Shown one piece after another: positions 45,453-56,381 of a stretch of DNA of 64,000 nt; the first letter of the stretch is position 1, and the number at the start of each line of letters is the position of its first letter. This stretch comes from Usnea hakonensis (lineage: Eukaryota > Ascomycota > Lecanoromycetes > Lecanorales > Parmeliaceae). Where the stretch lies: the NCBI GenBank assembly GCA_013423325.1, contig BLJB01000231.1:29754-93753 (forward strand). The letters are read 5' to 3'. Made by a program: the position numbers and the translations under genes. The notes under the pieces are model-generated. The model was not told the origin of the DNA. It searched no databases and saw only the letters and a list, made by a program, of their open reading frames with translations.

Positions 45453-46015
45453 AATTTAAATCCTTGGTGCATGCATAAACGCTACTTTCCGAATAACTTT
45501 TCTTTCACGTTGAGGTGCACTCTTCTCTCGCAACAGTGGTATGAAAGCAGATGATTGGCATCTTATGGAGCATCCAATTAATAAAAGATGACTTCTGGAG
45601 GGATTTATTTGATCCTTGATAGAAGGCAACCATGTATTCTACAGTCAAATGAAATGAACGCTTCGGCAGCGATGTGTCTGGCTGTTTGACATGGGTTCGA
45701 GCTCTGAATTGAACGATGTACGAGTACGCTTGATAATTTGTACGGTATGTTGTATTGATCAGTAGTTAAAGGCACTCGATCCAATCCATACTAGTGCGTG
45801 TTCCTAGTCGTCGATCACCGCGCCAGGATCGCCAAGACAAAACAATTCCCCAACTTAGCTTCATCTCACTCTCGCACCCTTCTTTCCTTCCTTCTACTCA
45901 CCCACTCCAACATCAATATAAAAGCTTTCTCATTCTAGTCAGGTCGCATACACCTCGCGACTCCATTCACCTCTTCGCGTCTCGAATCTCTTTTCTATAA
46001 AGAGTATCAATCGAC
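45453..46015. other. Intergenic: DEF1 3' flank and promoter of the AT-hook gene
   Basis: No gene is seen. A CT-rich tract at about 45840-45940 lies upstream of the start at 46016 and probably marks its promoter. Confidence 0.45.
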
Positions 46016-46826
46016 ATGGCCAGCGAGAAGACGCCCGAGGTTGGCGACAAAGGTATGTGGAGCTTCTTGCAACGCGTTGCGCGTGAGCAATCATTCTCAT
46101 TCTGCGGCTTCTACACGTCAAATTGAGCGCACAATGCCTCTGTTTCTCACATTTGCTCCCGTGTCGACCCAGACGTGACTGACATCCTTTCCCTCTTCGA
46201 CAGCCTCATGGAACTGGAACGGCTCCGCCCCATCCGGAGAAGTCGCCGAAAAGAAGACAGAAGGCGAAGTCTCCGTCCAATCCAAGCGCGGCAACACCAT
46301 CAAGAAATCCGCTCAACCCAATGACCCTGCCATCGCTCTCGCCCGCTCCGGTAACGACGTCGTGAAGAACCAATCCGAGCTCACCGTCGAAGAAAAGGCT
46401 TCTGGCGGTGACGCAAACGGTAACGAAGAAGAAGACGACGACGACGCCGCCGAAGAAGAGCCGGAAGCGCCGCCCGCCAAAGACAAAACCCCTGCGAAAT
46501 CCCCAACCAAGAAGCGCAAAGCCACCGAAGAACCTGAGCCGGAGAAGGATGCCAAGAAGGCAAGGGGAAGACCCAAGGGCGCTGCTGCTACGCCAAAGGA
46601 AAAGAAAGAGCCGAAGGAAAAGAAGACAAAAGCCGCGCCAAAGGAGAAGAAAGAGAAGAAAGAGAAACCGGCCAAAGCTGATGGAGAAAAGAAGGGGAGG
46701 GGAAGACCTGCGAAGGAACCCGGTGCGACCAAGGCAGCACCTAAGGCGAAGAAGGAGAAGAAGCCAGAGAAGCCTGCCGCGAAGCCGATTGGGGTGGGGA
46801 AGAGGACGAGGAGTCAAGCAAAGTAG
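46016..46826 (+). CDS. AT-hook chromatin protein (HMGA-like)
   Basis: A 37-nt first exon (46016-46052) and a second exon (46204-46826) give 219 residues. The 151-nt intron starts GTATGT and ends CGACAG. The protein is charged throughout: a Trp-bearing segment (ASWNWNGSAPSGE), an acidic block around residues 88-100, then a Lys/Pro/Glu-rich tail. Two AT-hook cores are visible, RGRP at 133-136 and GRGRP at 177-181, which bind the minor groove of AT-rich DNA. It ends GKRTRSQAK. Nuclear location follows from the KKRK and KKAR stretches. The Lys/Ala/Pro-rich tail also resembles histone H1-like proteins, but no globular H1 domain is present. Confidence 0.78.
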
Positions 46827-47539
46827 TTTGATCATCTCACCAGGGTCACGATCGGCGGATGGTGCCTGCGGGAGATGTCTGTTTCTGCAGGGTCAAGGTG
46901 ATGGAGGTGGACGGCGGTCCTTTTTTCTCTTGCAGTCCTTGGAGGCAAAAGCGCCATGTGCTTTTCGAGGCACATTGTTGTATCATTAGAACAAGGGGCG
47001 TTGAGCCCGGTCTTTACTTTACGTACACGCGGTAGATGCACCGGCAGTTCTAATTCAGGATCTGTCTTTTATCAAACAAGCAAGATGTTACGTCTCATAC
47101 AGTATGAGATGAACAATCAACGGCCGCTTCTCGTGGAAATTGTCTGCGGTTAAGGGGTAGAATAAAGTAGATAACGCAGGATATCCACTTTATTGCGATG
47201 ACGTGTTTCCTCACTCCTCATACTCACACAAACTCCTAGATAGACACACCTATTACCACGCAGGACTTTGTAGCTGTTCATACAATAGAATTCATTATCT
47301 TTCTCTAGTTGACAATTGTCCCCAAGTACTCTCAAACAGATACAGATCAATGCCCCTCCGCTGAAATAGGTCCAAGACATGCTTTCTGATGCACTATTCC
47401 GTACATCCTCATAGATCTTGATACATCATACTACTCCAAGTATCCAAACATTTGTATCCATTAGGTAAGGTTTGACCACTTCAAAGACCCATCAAAGTGG
47501 AGGGCTTGAAGTATCTATCGGACAAGTACACAGAACAGC
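46827..47539. other. Intergenic stretch, nothing recognised
   Basis: It lies between the AT-hook gene and the glucose-6-phosphate dehydrogenase gene, both on the plus strand. No other feature is supported. Confidence 0.4.
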
Positions 47540-49581
47540 ATGTCGGCCACTTCTGAGATAAAAGAGAATACCATCCTCGTGCTATTAGGTGCCTCTGGGG
47601 ACCTTGCGAAGAAGAAACTGGTAACAATGAATCATTGGATGCCTGTTCTCAATGCTAAAGATTTCACTTAGTTTCCAGCACTCTTTGGCCTCGTAAGGTC
47701 GCGCCCGTATTCCCAAAGAATAAAGTAGCACACCTGATATGCTTCAGGAACGAAGATGTCTTCTCCCCACCGATTTCAAGATAATAGGCTTTGCCCCGGA
47801 CGAGATGACCCACGACAACTTCATCTCCATCATCAAATCGCCCATCAAGCTCGAAAGTCCTCGGTTTGCAGAACAGCTCAAGCAATTCTGCCAAAGATGC
47901 TCCTACGTGTCTGGACATGAAGGAGGAGAAAAGTCATTTAATCCTCTACGGAGAAGACTTGAGCAGCTTGGGACAGGAAAGAAGGAGCAGAATCGCCTTT
48001 TTTATATGGCGTTACCGCCCAGTATCTTTCCGAGCATGCAAGAAGGTTTGAGGAAGCATTGTTATTCCGACAGAGGTGCCAGCAGGATTATCGTGCGTAG
48101 GATGTTAATCTCAGAACTTCAATGTCACATACTCAGCAGGGAGCTATTGACCCTGTTTTCCAGATCGAGAAACCTTTCGGCCACGACCTCGAAAGCTCAC
48201 GAGAGCTACAGAGAGCTTTGGATCCTAATTGGAGAGAAGATGAAATCTTTCGAGTAGATCACTACCTCGGAAAGGAAGTCGTGAACAATCTTCTCGTATT
48301 GAGATTTGGAAACGAGATCTTTGGGTCCACATGGAATGCCAAGCACATTGACAATATTGAGGCAGGCTCCTCTAGCAACTCCACTCACCGCGTCTGACAA
48401 GATTGCAGATTTCAATAACAGAAGCTGGAGGTGCAGAAGGTCGAGGTAGCTACTTTAATGGTGTAGGAGCAATTCGAGACGTTATGCAGAACCGTAAATC
48501 TTCCATTGTCTTCCAAGTTGGCATGTCTCACCGTCGCCACAGATCTAACCCAGATGCTCGCGCTGCTTACAATGGAACGACCGAAATCCTTTTCAGCGGA
48601 TGACTTGTGCGCAGAGAAGGTGTTTTTCCATTACTTTCGCGATGGACAATCACATTCGTTGACTTTTTGTCCAGGCCCGAGTCTTGGATTGGATGCTACC
48701 CATCAAGTACGATGAGACCATCATCGGCCAGTACGGCAAATCTTCCGATGGTCAGAAGCCCGCCTTTAAAGATGAGCAAGACGTTCCCGAAGACTCCAGA
48801 TGCGCCACGTTTTGTGCAGCAGTCGGACATATTGAGAACGAGCGATGGGCCGGCGTACCTTTTTTGCTGAAAGCCGGCAAAGGTACATCATCATCTTTAG
48901 CCGACTCCAAATCCCCATTCTCATCACCCAACTAACACGCCCCACCCCCAGCCCTCAACGAATCCCTCACCGAAATAAAAATCCACTTCAAACCCTCCAC
49001 CAACGCCACCATCTTCACCGCCTCGCCCCTCTGCCCCAACACAATGACCATCCGCGTCCAACCCTCCGAAGCCGTCTTCCTGCGCGTCAACGCTTTCGTC
49101 CCCTCCCTCTCCCCGCAGCAAACCTCATCCATGGATCTAGACCTCAGCTACCACGGCCGCGAGATCCCTGAAGCGTACGAAGTATTACTGCTGGATGCGT
49201 TGAAGGGAGACGAGGCGCGGAGCGTGCGCGGGGACGAGCTAGACGCGAGTTGGAAGATATGGACGCCGTTATTGCAGGTTCTGGACGACAAGGACAAGGC
49301 CATCAAACCGAGGGAGTATCCGTATGGTAAGTCTCCAAACCCCCAACCACACGCCCAAAAGCCGACTTCCACATCCCCATCCCCATCCCAATCGAACCAC
49401 ACGTCCTCCCCACCCAACTAACAAAAACCCACCAGGTTCCCCCGGCCCCGAAGGCCTCTCCGAATTCCTAACCTCCCACCAGAACAAGACGAGTCAAGAG
49501 TACAAAGGCGGCACTTCATTCCACGCCGACGTCTCCCTCACCGCGACATCATCTATGCGTGTAGAGGAGGAACAAGTCTAG
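47540..49581 (+). CDS. Glucose-6-phosphate 1-dehydrogenase, divergent copy
   Basis: Nine exons (47540-47620, 47672-47692, 47748-48092, 48164-48361, 48409-48493, 48543-48619, 48675-48882, 48952-49326, 49436-49581) give 511 residues, the usual length. The NADP fold GASGDLAKKK is at 17-26, EKPFG at 151-155 and the active-site motif RVDHYLGKE at about 179-187, with HIDNI, RDVMQN, RCATFCA and ELDASW at family positions. It catalyses the first step of the oxidative pentose phosphate pathway, making NADPH in the cytosol. Exon 2 has only 21 nt. Intron 4 would be GC-AG (GAG|GCAGGC...TTGCAG). The N-terminal half is less conserved than in the main fungal enzyme (for example APDEMTHDNF where ARTKMD-like is usual), so this may be a second copy. 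All phases agree and no stop remains. Confidence 0.85.
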
Positions 49582-50239
49582 TTACTAGTCAACTACAACA
49601 GTGCCTAAAAATAAACGGCCACGTTCATATCCCTACAATGCCAATTAAAAGTATTAGCCCCCTTTGGTTCTACCCCTTACCTCCCCTCCCCTCCCTCCCC
49701 CCCCCCTTGCCTTTTTGCCTTTTCATCTCCCCTCCCCCTCCTATCCCTAATCCCTCAATTTATATATACCCCTACCCCTAACCTTATCCCATCCCATCCC
49801 CTCATCCTATCTTATTATATACTAACTATGAATAATCTTCCTTCCTTGCTTGCTTTGCTTTGCTTGTTTGCTTTGCTTGTTTGGATTGGTTGCTTTGTTT
49901 GTATGTTTTATGGATGGATTGGTTGCTTGATTTGTTTGCTTTGTTTTGTTTTGCTTGCTTTGGATGAAGTAAGTAAGTAGGGCCGGTTGATATTTGGATG
50001 GATTGAGGAAGATTGGTATTAATATTTAGAGATATAAGGATGGGGTGAATGAGATGAGGTTAGCGGGTGGGATAATATGGGTGTATAGGTGTATGGGTGG
50101 AAGGAAGGAAGGGGGGAGGAAGGCGAGAAGGGAGGGAGATGGAGATGGAGATGTTTAACGACTTTTCTTTTATTTATACGTATATATATGCAAGATTATC
50201 CTAAGAATACGCAACAACCAAACCAAACCACCCCAATCT

Positions 50240-50330
50240 GCCCTACTCCCTCCTCCCTCCTCCCTCCTCCCTCCTCCCTCCTCCCTCCTCCTCCCTCCTC
50301 CCTCCTCCTCCCTCCTCATTCCTCATTCCT
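50240..50330. repeat. Homopyrimidine (CTCCCTC)n microsatellite
   Basis: About 85 nt consist almost only of C and T on the plus strand, in units of 6-7 bp with slippage variants. Frames through it are not coding. Confidence 0.85.
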
Positions 50331-50404
50331 CAGCCATTTCCCTCGCGAGGACAGAGCTTGCTTGTGAGATCTACATGTATGTATATATATACGTAAATTG
50401 CCGT

Positions 50405-50530
50405 GAAGGGAAGGGAAGGGAAGGGAAGGAAGGGAAGGAAGGGAAGGAAGGAAGGGGCTTGGATGTGGATAGAGGGGAGGATGGGGAAAGGGCGGGGAGG
50501 GGGGAAGGGCGGGGAGGGGAGGAGATGCCC
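50405..50530. repeat. Homopurine (GGGAA)n tract
   Basis: Tandem GGGAA/GGAAG units turn into GGGGAGGGG-type runs. The tract is purine-rich on the plus strand, 75 bp after the pyrimidine array, and could form triplex or quadruplex structures. Confidence 0.75.
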
Positions 50531-50776
50531 GTGCTGGGGTTCTGATACCGTTGGTTGGTTCTAGAGTATAACTAGTTAACGTTATATTTTATTTTTGTCA
50601 CGTCTCTATCACCTCACCCAGATGAACCCAGTGAACCTAAAGTAACGCTACATTACCCAGCCGAGGGAATGAATTACCTGACTCATAACAAAACATCTCA
50701 AATACCACTCTTCAAGGACTGTCCTCATTCCCCCCTGCCAATCTTCGTAAGCACGTTCTCACGTTCTGAGAAAACC

Positions 50777-52034
50777 TCAGTCGAGTTCTTTGGGATGTTC
50801 TCCATCGCCAATGAGCTCCGGGATTCCCATCTCTTTATTCCTCCCCACTCTCCTACTTTCCATCTCATACACTTGTCTAGATGCCAGCTCTTGATAGCCT
50901 ATATTGAGGCTGGCGTCCAGTTCGCCGCATCGGTCACCGTCCAGCTCGGCGGTGGGCCGGTCTGGGTAGGGGAGGTGGTTGGAGAATGGGTTGCTGGAGG
51001 TGGTCTCCGACTCTTTTCTCGAGGGGGGTGGTTTCTTTGTGTGTTTGATTCGTAAGATGCCGAGGAGAAGCGCTGCGGTTCCTATGATGAGTCCCGCGAT
51101 CGGGAGCACGATGACGAGGATGAGTTTGGTGTGCCCACTCAAGCTGCTATTGTTATTGGTTCCTTGTTGAGCTTTGGTGGATGATGGCGAAGGGGTGAGG
51201 GGGAGAGAGGACGGGGACGAAGGGGAGGATGCAGACGAGGATGAGGAGGAGGAGGAGGGCTGTAGCGAGGTTTGAGAATTGCGTGATGCCGATGATGAGG
51301 TGGGCGAGGTGGGCGAGTTGGGCGTGAAGGGTGATGTAGTGGAGGATTGGGAAGGAGGGGAGAGAGTAGATGGTGTACTTGTTGAAGTCGTGGTGAAGGA
51401 AGAAGGCGTTGGCAAAAGAATATGGGCTGAAGAAGGATCCGAAATAGCTGCGGAAGGACCCGGTACATTCGTCACAGAACTTTGCTCCTGCTCGGGCGCC
51501 GTTGTCGACCCCAGCGCTACAGGAGAAGATTTGGCCCCATTCGTGGACAGCACCACCGGCGTTGCGGACGTCGTACTCGGCGTCCCCCTAGCAGTCAATG
51601 TCGTATACCCCGGATCGTACGTTCCATTAATATCCGGACAATCAATGCTAAAAGAAGCCGCGTGCAAAGCCGCACATTCATTCAGGCGCACGGCTGTAGC
51701 GCCGTCATTGCAGTCGTCTGTGTATATTGTAACTAGCAGTCGTCATGAGTAAGTACAGCGCTGATGGCGAAATGAGAGCGATATTGATATACATACCAAA
51801 GCATCCATCATCAAGAAATACCGCGCTGGCGCTAGAAATGCCCGGGGGAAGAATTCCACACTGGCCTTGACCAACATTGGCGGCTGTCTGCACCGTTGCG
51901 AAGAGCGATTTGCAATTCGAGTCGGTAAAAAAGTGTACTGCAGTGGGGGGGGTTGACGTAGCGACATTGACGATGGTAACAAGACTGTATGAAAGCAACA
52001 AGATGAGTGCCCAAGGTGCAAGCCGGAATGCCAT
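50777..52034 (-). CDS. Ser-rich single-pass membrane protein (sensor-like)
   Basis: Two exons (52034-51797 and 51732-50777) across a 64-nt GTATGT...GCTAG intron give 397 residues. A signal peptide (FRLAPWALILLLSYSLVTIV) leads to a small domain with six Cys (SNCKS, GQCGI, DGCFV, DDCND, NECAA, IDCPD). A Ser/Thr/Pro stalk of about 130 residues follows, then one membrane segment (LILVIVLPIAGLIIGTAALL) and a cytoplasmic tail of about 100 residues that begins RIKHTKKPPPSRK. The build is that of Wsc/Mid2-type wall-stress sensors or other fungal stalked receptors, but the Cys pattern is not the WSC one. Function is therefore open. Confidence 0.75.
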
Positions 52035-52910
52035 GGCTCTTCAAGTTCATGATGATGCAAAGAAAGAGATGGCAATCTAAGAGCAGGGTAGATGTGAAAT
52101 CATTGTGACAAAGATGTCATGTTGAGCCGAGGGGGTGGCTGCGGCATTATCAATGAGGGTGTGTTTCCAAGGCACAGTGCATTCAGGGGCTGGGGCGGTG
52201 GGCTTTATACCCCCTACGGTCGTTTTTCTGAATATCGTATTCCACATGACTGCAGAAGTTGTGCATGATACTTATAAATGTAACTGCGAGATGACTGCGC
52301 AATCGAGGGATCTGCAATCGACAGCCTTGCGCCTGAAGAATAAGGGAAGCCTTCCAAGACACGAGGGCCTCACCGCCTGAAAACATTCGAGTTTCTGTTA
52401 CAAGGCAATTCCAGGCGTCTCTTCGATCAGCACCACCGATCTGTTTCAAACATCTACCGTGCATCCCAAAACCCTCTCAAGCTCCACCACCGTGTCCAGA
52501 TAGCTTCCTTCAACCCTTCAGATTCTCAGGCGTCCGGATGTAAATGTAATGGGAAGAAGGGTACTCGACGGATGAAACGGAGGGCGTAGGCTCCTGATAC
52601 TGTTGAACGAATGTTCCTTCAAAAGAGCCTGTGCATGTCGAATGGATAGGTATTCTGTAGCTCCGACAGTCGTGTCTGATTCGAGGCTGTCTACCTACCT
52701 TCAGCTCATGTTTCAAGCCCTAGCTAAAAGCGGTTAGTGCACGGAAGAAGCTCGGAACCCTAAAGTCAATTGGATTTTTTTATTCATTGCAATGGAATTT
52801 CGTTCTTTCTCTATCCCACTATCAAACTCAACTCTTATCAGACCAAACCCCCGCTTCTTCAGTAATCAGACCCCAATATCTCCGGTCAGCTCTATAAACA
52901 GAGATAGATC
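52035..52910. other. Divergent intergenic stretch
   Basis: It contains the promoters of the Ser-rich membrane protein gene (minus) and homoserine dehydrogenase gene (plus). No other gene is supported. Confidence 0.4.
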
Positions 52911-54595
52911 ATGGCGAGCCCCGAGCCGGTTTTCATTGCCGTAATCGGTGAGTGGCATCTTTTATGTTTTGTTTCCGGGTTCTGAATTTGTTGTGGGTGT
53001 GGAGCTGAGTTGATTGGTTGGCTCCTTGATTTATTGGCTTTTTGTGTGCATATGTTTTATGTTTTGAAGGGGGGGCAGGGAAGGGAGACGGTGGGTGGTT
53101 TGTGGGGGGGCTGCGGGAGAGGGGTGAGAAAAAAAAAAGGAAGGAAGGAAGGAAAGAAAGAAAGAAAGAAAAAGAATAGCATCAAGACAATTTGAAGAGA
53201 AGGATGATGATGAGGATTGCGAGTGCTTCTATCAAGTTTCTGGATTGAAACTGCTTTGATCTGGCTTCCTCCTCTTAACACACCCTTTATTTACCCCTCG
53301 TCATTTCCACCTCTCTTATCATCCATCTCCCCCCTCATCATTACCTAACAACAACCCCAGGAGCCGGCAACGTCGGCCGACACGTCCTCACCCAACTCTC
53401 CCACCTCCACCTTACCCACCCACACCTCACCCTAGTCCTCATCTCCCTCACCACCAAATCCCTCCGAGCCACCCACCCCAGCACCCCCCTCTCCCTCACA
53501 ACCTGGGACCACGACCTCTCAACCAGCACTCAACCCCCCCTCAGCATCCCCGAAACCCTCACCTTCCTCACCCAACTCCCCCCGAACCGCATCCTAATCG
53601 ACAACACCAGCAGCCAATCCCTCGCCAACGCCTACCCGTCCTTCCTAACCGCCGGCATCAACATCGTCACCCCCAACAAAAAACCCTTCTCCTCCTCCCT
53701 CGCCCTCTGGGACTCCATCCACAAATCCTCCCACCCCCCCCGCTCCCTCCTCTACCACGAATCCACCGTCGGCGCCGGCCTCCCCATCATCTCCACCCTC
53801 ACCGACCTCCTCTCCACCGGCGACACGATCCACCGCATCGAAGGCGTCTTCTCCGGCACCCTAAGCTTCCTCTTCAACAACTTCTCCCCAGTGACCAGCA
53901 CCACCACCACCACCCCCTGGAGCGCCCACGTCCTCTCCGCCAAAACAGCCGGCTTCACAGAACCAGATCCAAGAGACGACCTCAACGGCCTCGACGTAGC
54001 CCGGAAACTAGTAATCTTAGCCCGCTTAGTAGGCCTGCGAGTCTTAGGGCCAGATACGTTCCCCGTCCAATCGCTCGTGCCGCAGGCATTAGCAGAGTCG
54101 GAGGGGCTGAGTGTCTCAGACTTCCTAACGCAATTACCATCTCATGACGCCTCAATGGAAGCCTTGCGGGATGCGGCGGTCGCCGAGAACAAAGTGTTGC
54201 GGTTCGTAGGAAGTATCGATGTCACAAAGGAGATATTAAAAGTGGGGATCGAGAAAGTTGACAAGTCGAGCCCTGTGGCAGGGCTATTAGGAAGCGACAA
54301 CGTCGTGAGCTTTTATACGGCGCGGTATGGGGACAATCCGTTGGTTGTGAGAGGGGCGGGGTGAGTTTGTTTTTCTCTCCTTTTTTTTTTCTTCCCCCCT
54401 CTTCCCCCCCTTTGCATCTCTTCTCTTCTCTTTCCCCATTTTGCTTCTTTCTCCCCTCTCATTTTCTCCCCTCCCACAATCAATCAATCGTGCTAACCTA
54501 ACCCCTTTTTCCCCGTCCGCAGCGCCGGCGGCCCCGTCACAGCAATGGGCGTGACGGCCGATGTGATCAAAGTCGTGCAACGGGTTTCTTGTTAA
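52911..54595 (+). CDS. HOM6: Homoserine dehydrogenase
   Basis: Three exons (52911-52947, 53361-54360, 54523-54595) give 369 residues, close to yeast Hom6 (359). The NAD(P) site IGAGNVGRHV spans intron 1. Family motifs are TPNKKPFSS, STVGAGLPI, GVFSGTLSFLF, EPDPRDDLNGLDVARKL and the C-terminal AGGPVTAMGVTADVIKV, split by intron 2. It reduces aspartate semialdehyde to homoserine, the branch to threonine and methionine, in the cytosol. Intron 1 is 413 nt, unusually long, and holds a GGAA/GAAA purine array. The coding sequence uses C-ending codons very strongly in its first 200 codons, more than neighbouring genes. Confidence 0.93.
53128..53176. repeat. (GGAA)n/(GAAA)n microsatellite in HOM6 intron 1
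   Basis: A purine-only run of A8, then GGAA units, then GAAA units lies on the plus strand inside the first intron. Confidence 0.85.
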
Positions 54596-55953
54596 AGGAG
54601 ACTTTCAGAAATGGCAATTCACATTCTTCCCCCATGCCCAATCCCACCGAAAAATCACCGAGCCTGGTAATATCTTCCGGTCTATCTATGCCCATCGCTG
54701 TGTGTCTTTTCGTAAGGTTTTTTTTTCCCTTCTACTGTTGTGGAATTGGGGGGGAGGATAGGAAGGGGGGGAGGGAGATCGGGAGGTGGGATAGTATATA
54801 TGGAGGGGGGAAGGGAGCCAAGATCGAGATCGGTAGGGGGTAAAGCAGCATTCAATAACATCCACTATAAATAAATAAATAAAGAAAAGGGAAAAAGGAA
54901 GCGGACGTCAATCGAGAGTAGAAGAGAAGAGAGAAGTAAGAACAGAAGATTTTTGTATATTTTCCGGAAGTTAAGTACGTAGTCGAATTAGCGTACTACA
55001 TTTTAATTATAAGTATCTAATAGTAAACGTCGAACCGCGACTCTATATGCGGGCGGAACTATTCCGTTTCTTACGGTACTCGGCTAACCGGGCTCATAAC
55101 CTGTTAAAAAGGATGATAGAGAGTTCTTACTTCTCTCTCAATATCAACATTCGCAAGAAATACCAAGCCTGGGTCCCCAGCACCCACAAGGCTTTTCCGT
55201 GCGTACGTAAACATTCTATCTCATGATCAGTAAAGATAGATCGTCCCCGCAACTTGTGACCTGCCAATATCCCACCGCCATCCGCGGGAACATGCCCGTT
55301 ATTGGAAGACACAACAACAACACCAGCACTGTATCATTGAGAAGCAATCTAGTATTAAGAGGCAAACACCTAGGTATATAGTAAGCCTAGACACCACTTA
55401 TCAATCCTTCTGGCACGTATCAATCCTCCAAGACCCTTTTGCTCCAATCGCATCCAATATCAAGGGTTACCACGGCCGCGCAATGGCATAGAACCTGCTT
55501 ACATCCGTCGTAGCCACGGAACGGAGTAGCAGCCACCCAATCAAATGGAATTGTTCATGTACTCCCCTCCCTGAGGATCCCTCCCCAGCCCCAGAGGGTT
55601 TTGCGAATGCTCCCCCAGCTAAAGTGATCCCTCCCTACTCATGTAACAATCATAAAGTAAGAAAAACGGACACCCTCTACTAACCAAAAGACTACGCCCT
55701 CTTTGCCCCGCTCGGTCAACAGACCCCATTACAGCTTCTCTTGCGAGCGAGCTGTATCATCCAGCTTCTCCTGACTCCAGCTAATGTATCTTGTTCAGCG
55801 ATGACTATAAAACAGGCCACACCCCATCGCAAAGCAATTCGTCAAACCAAAGAAAGCTCCTTTCCTCCGAACAAATCTATCCCATCAACACAAAAAATAC
55901 TTTGCGATTCTCCAGCTCCCATAGCCAACGATCGACTCAATCCTCCAAAAAAA
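54596..55953. other. Intergenic stretch, no well supported gene
   Basis: It is G-rich at 54730-54840. A minus-strand 61-residue frame (55127-55312, containing PADGGGILAGHKLRGRSIF) has a protein-like composition but no ATG start and no partner exon found. It is left as uncertain. The last 200 nt are the 5' leader of the secreted-protein gene. Confidence 0.4.
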
Positions 55954-56381
55954 ATGCGTTTACTAGCTGCTTTCACCGCATTCGTCCTGGCTAGCGTTGC
56001 CCTTGCCAGCAACGCGCACTGTGACAACGGCTGCTATGGCGTTAGTGTTTCCTTCCGTCCTTTCCCCTCTTCTTCTTTTCTTCACAAATCCCATGTCAAT
56101 TGCAAAAAAAGCCATCGATCAACAAAAAAGTTTCACTCCACTTACTAACACAGCGTCGGTATAACAACAGACATGCCTGAACGGATTCTGCCACGTCCAG
56201 GACAAATACGACTTTCCCTGTGGCGGCGGTACAACAGTATGTAGATACCATACCCAAATCTGTGCATTTCAGGATTTATAATAACAGTGGCCGCAAACGA
56301 CAGTGCGATGGCTTGGACGGGTTGTCGTGCGAGGCCTATGGGAACCAGGCCACGCAGTGTCCTGGAGGACATGAGGACTAG
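55954..56381 (+). CDS. Small secreted cysteine-rich protein (effector-like)
   Basis: Three exons (55954-56040, 56171-56236, 56304-56381), all in phase 0, give 76 residues. The signal peptide RLLAAFTAFVLASVALAS should be cleaved near Ala-Ser-Asn. The mature part of about 57 residues has eight Cys: HCDNGCYG, TCLNGFC, FPCGGGTTC, LSC, TQCPGG. An even Cys number and small size suggest four disulphides. The splice sites are GTTAGT...CAACAG and GTATGT...CGACAG. The alternative upstream acceptor for exon 3 (AATAACAG) would break the Cys frame. The start is the ATG after an A-run. No named family is recognised. Such proteins are commonly host- or microbe-directed effectors, but that is inference. The gene lies about 0.7 kb from a RIP-affected repeat island. 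Confidence 0.72.

Larger units (their letters stand above)
49582..50776. other. Convergent intergenic region with pyrimidine and purine tracts
   Basis: This lies between the 3' ends of two convergent genes. Low-complexity tracts fill it: C/T-rich at 49680-49800, TTGCTTGC-like repeats at about 49835-49965, a 6-7-bp CTCCCTC array at about 50240-50330 and a GGGAA array at about 50405-50530. No gene is supported. Confidence 0.6.

Noticed and set aside
46206..46835. Long minus-strand frames opposite the AT-hook gene
   Set aside because: They are Leu/Phe/Arg-rich mirror images of Lys/Glu/Pro codons on the coding strand, and the spliced plus-strand gene explains the region.
55127..55312. Minus-strand frame containing PADGGGILAGHKLRGRSIF
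   Set aside because: The composition is protein-like but there is no ATG and no exon to join, and the family is unknown. Too uncertain for a gene call.
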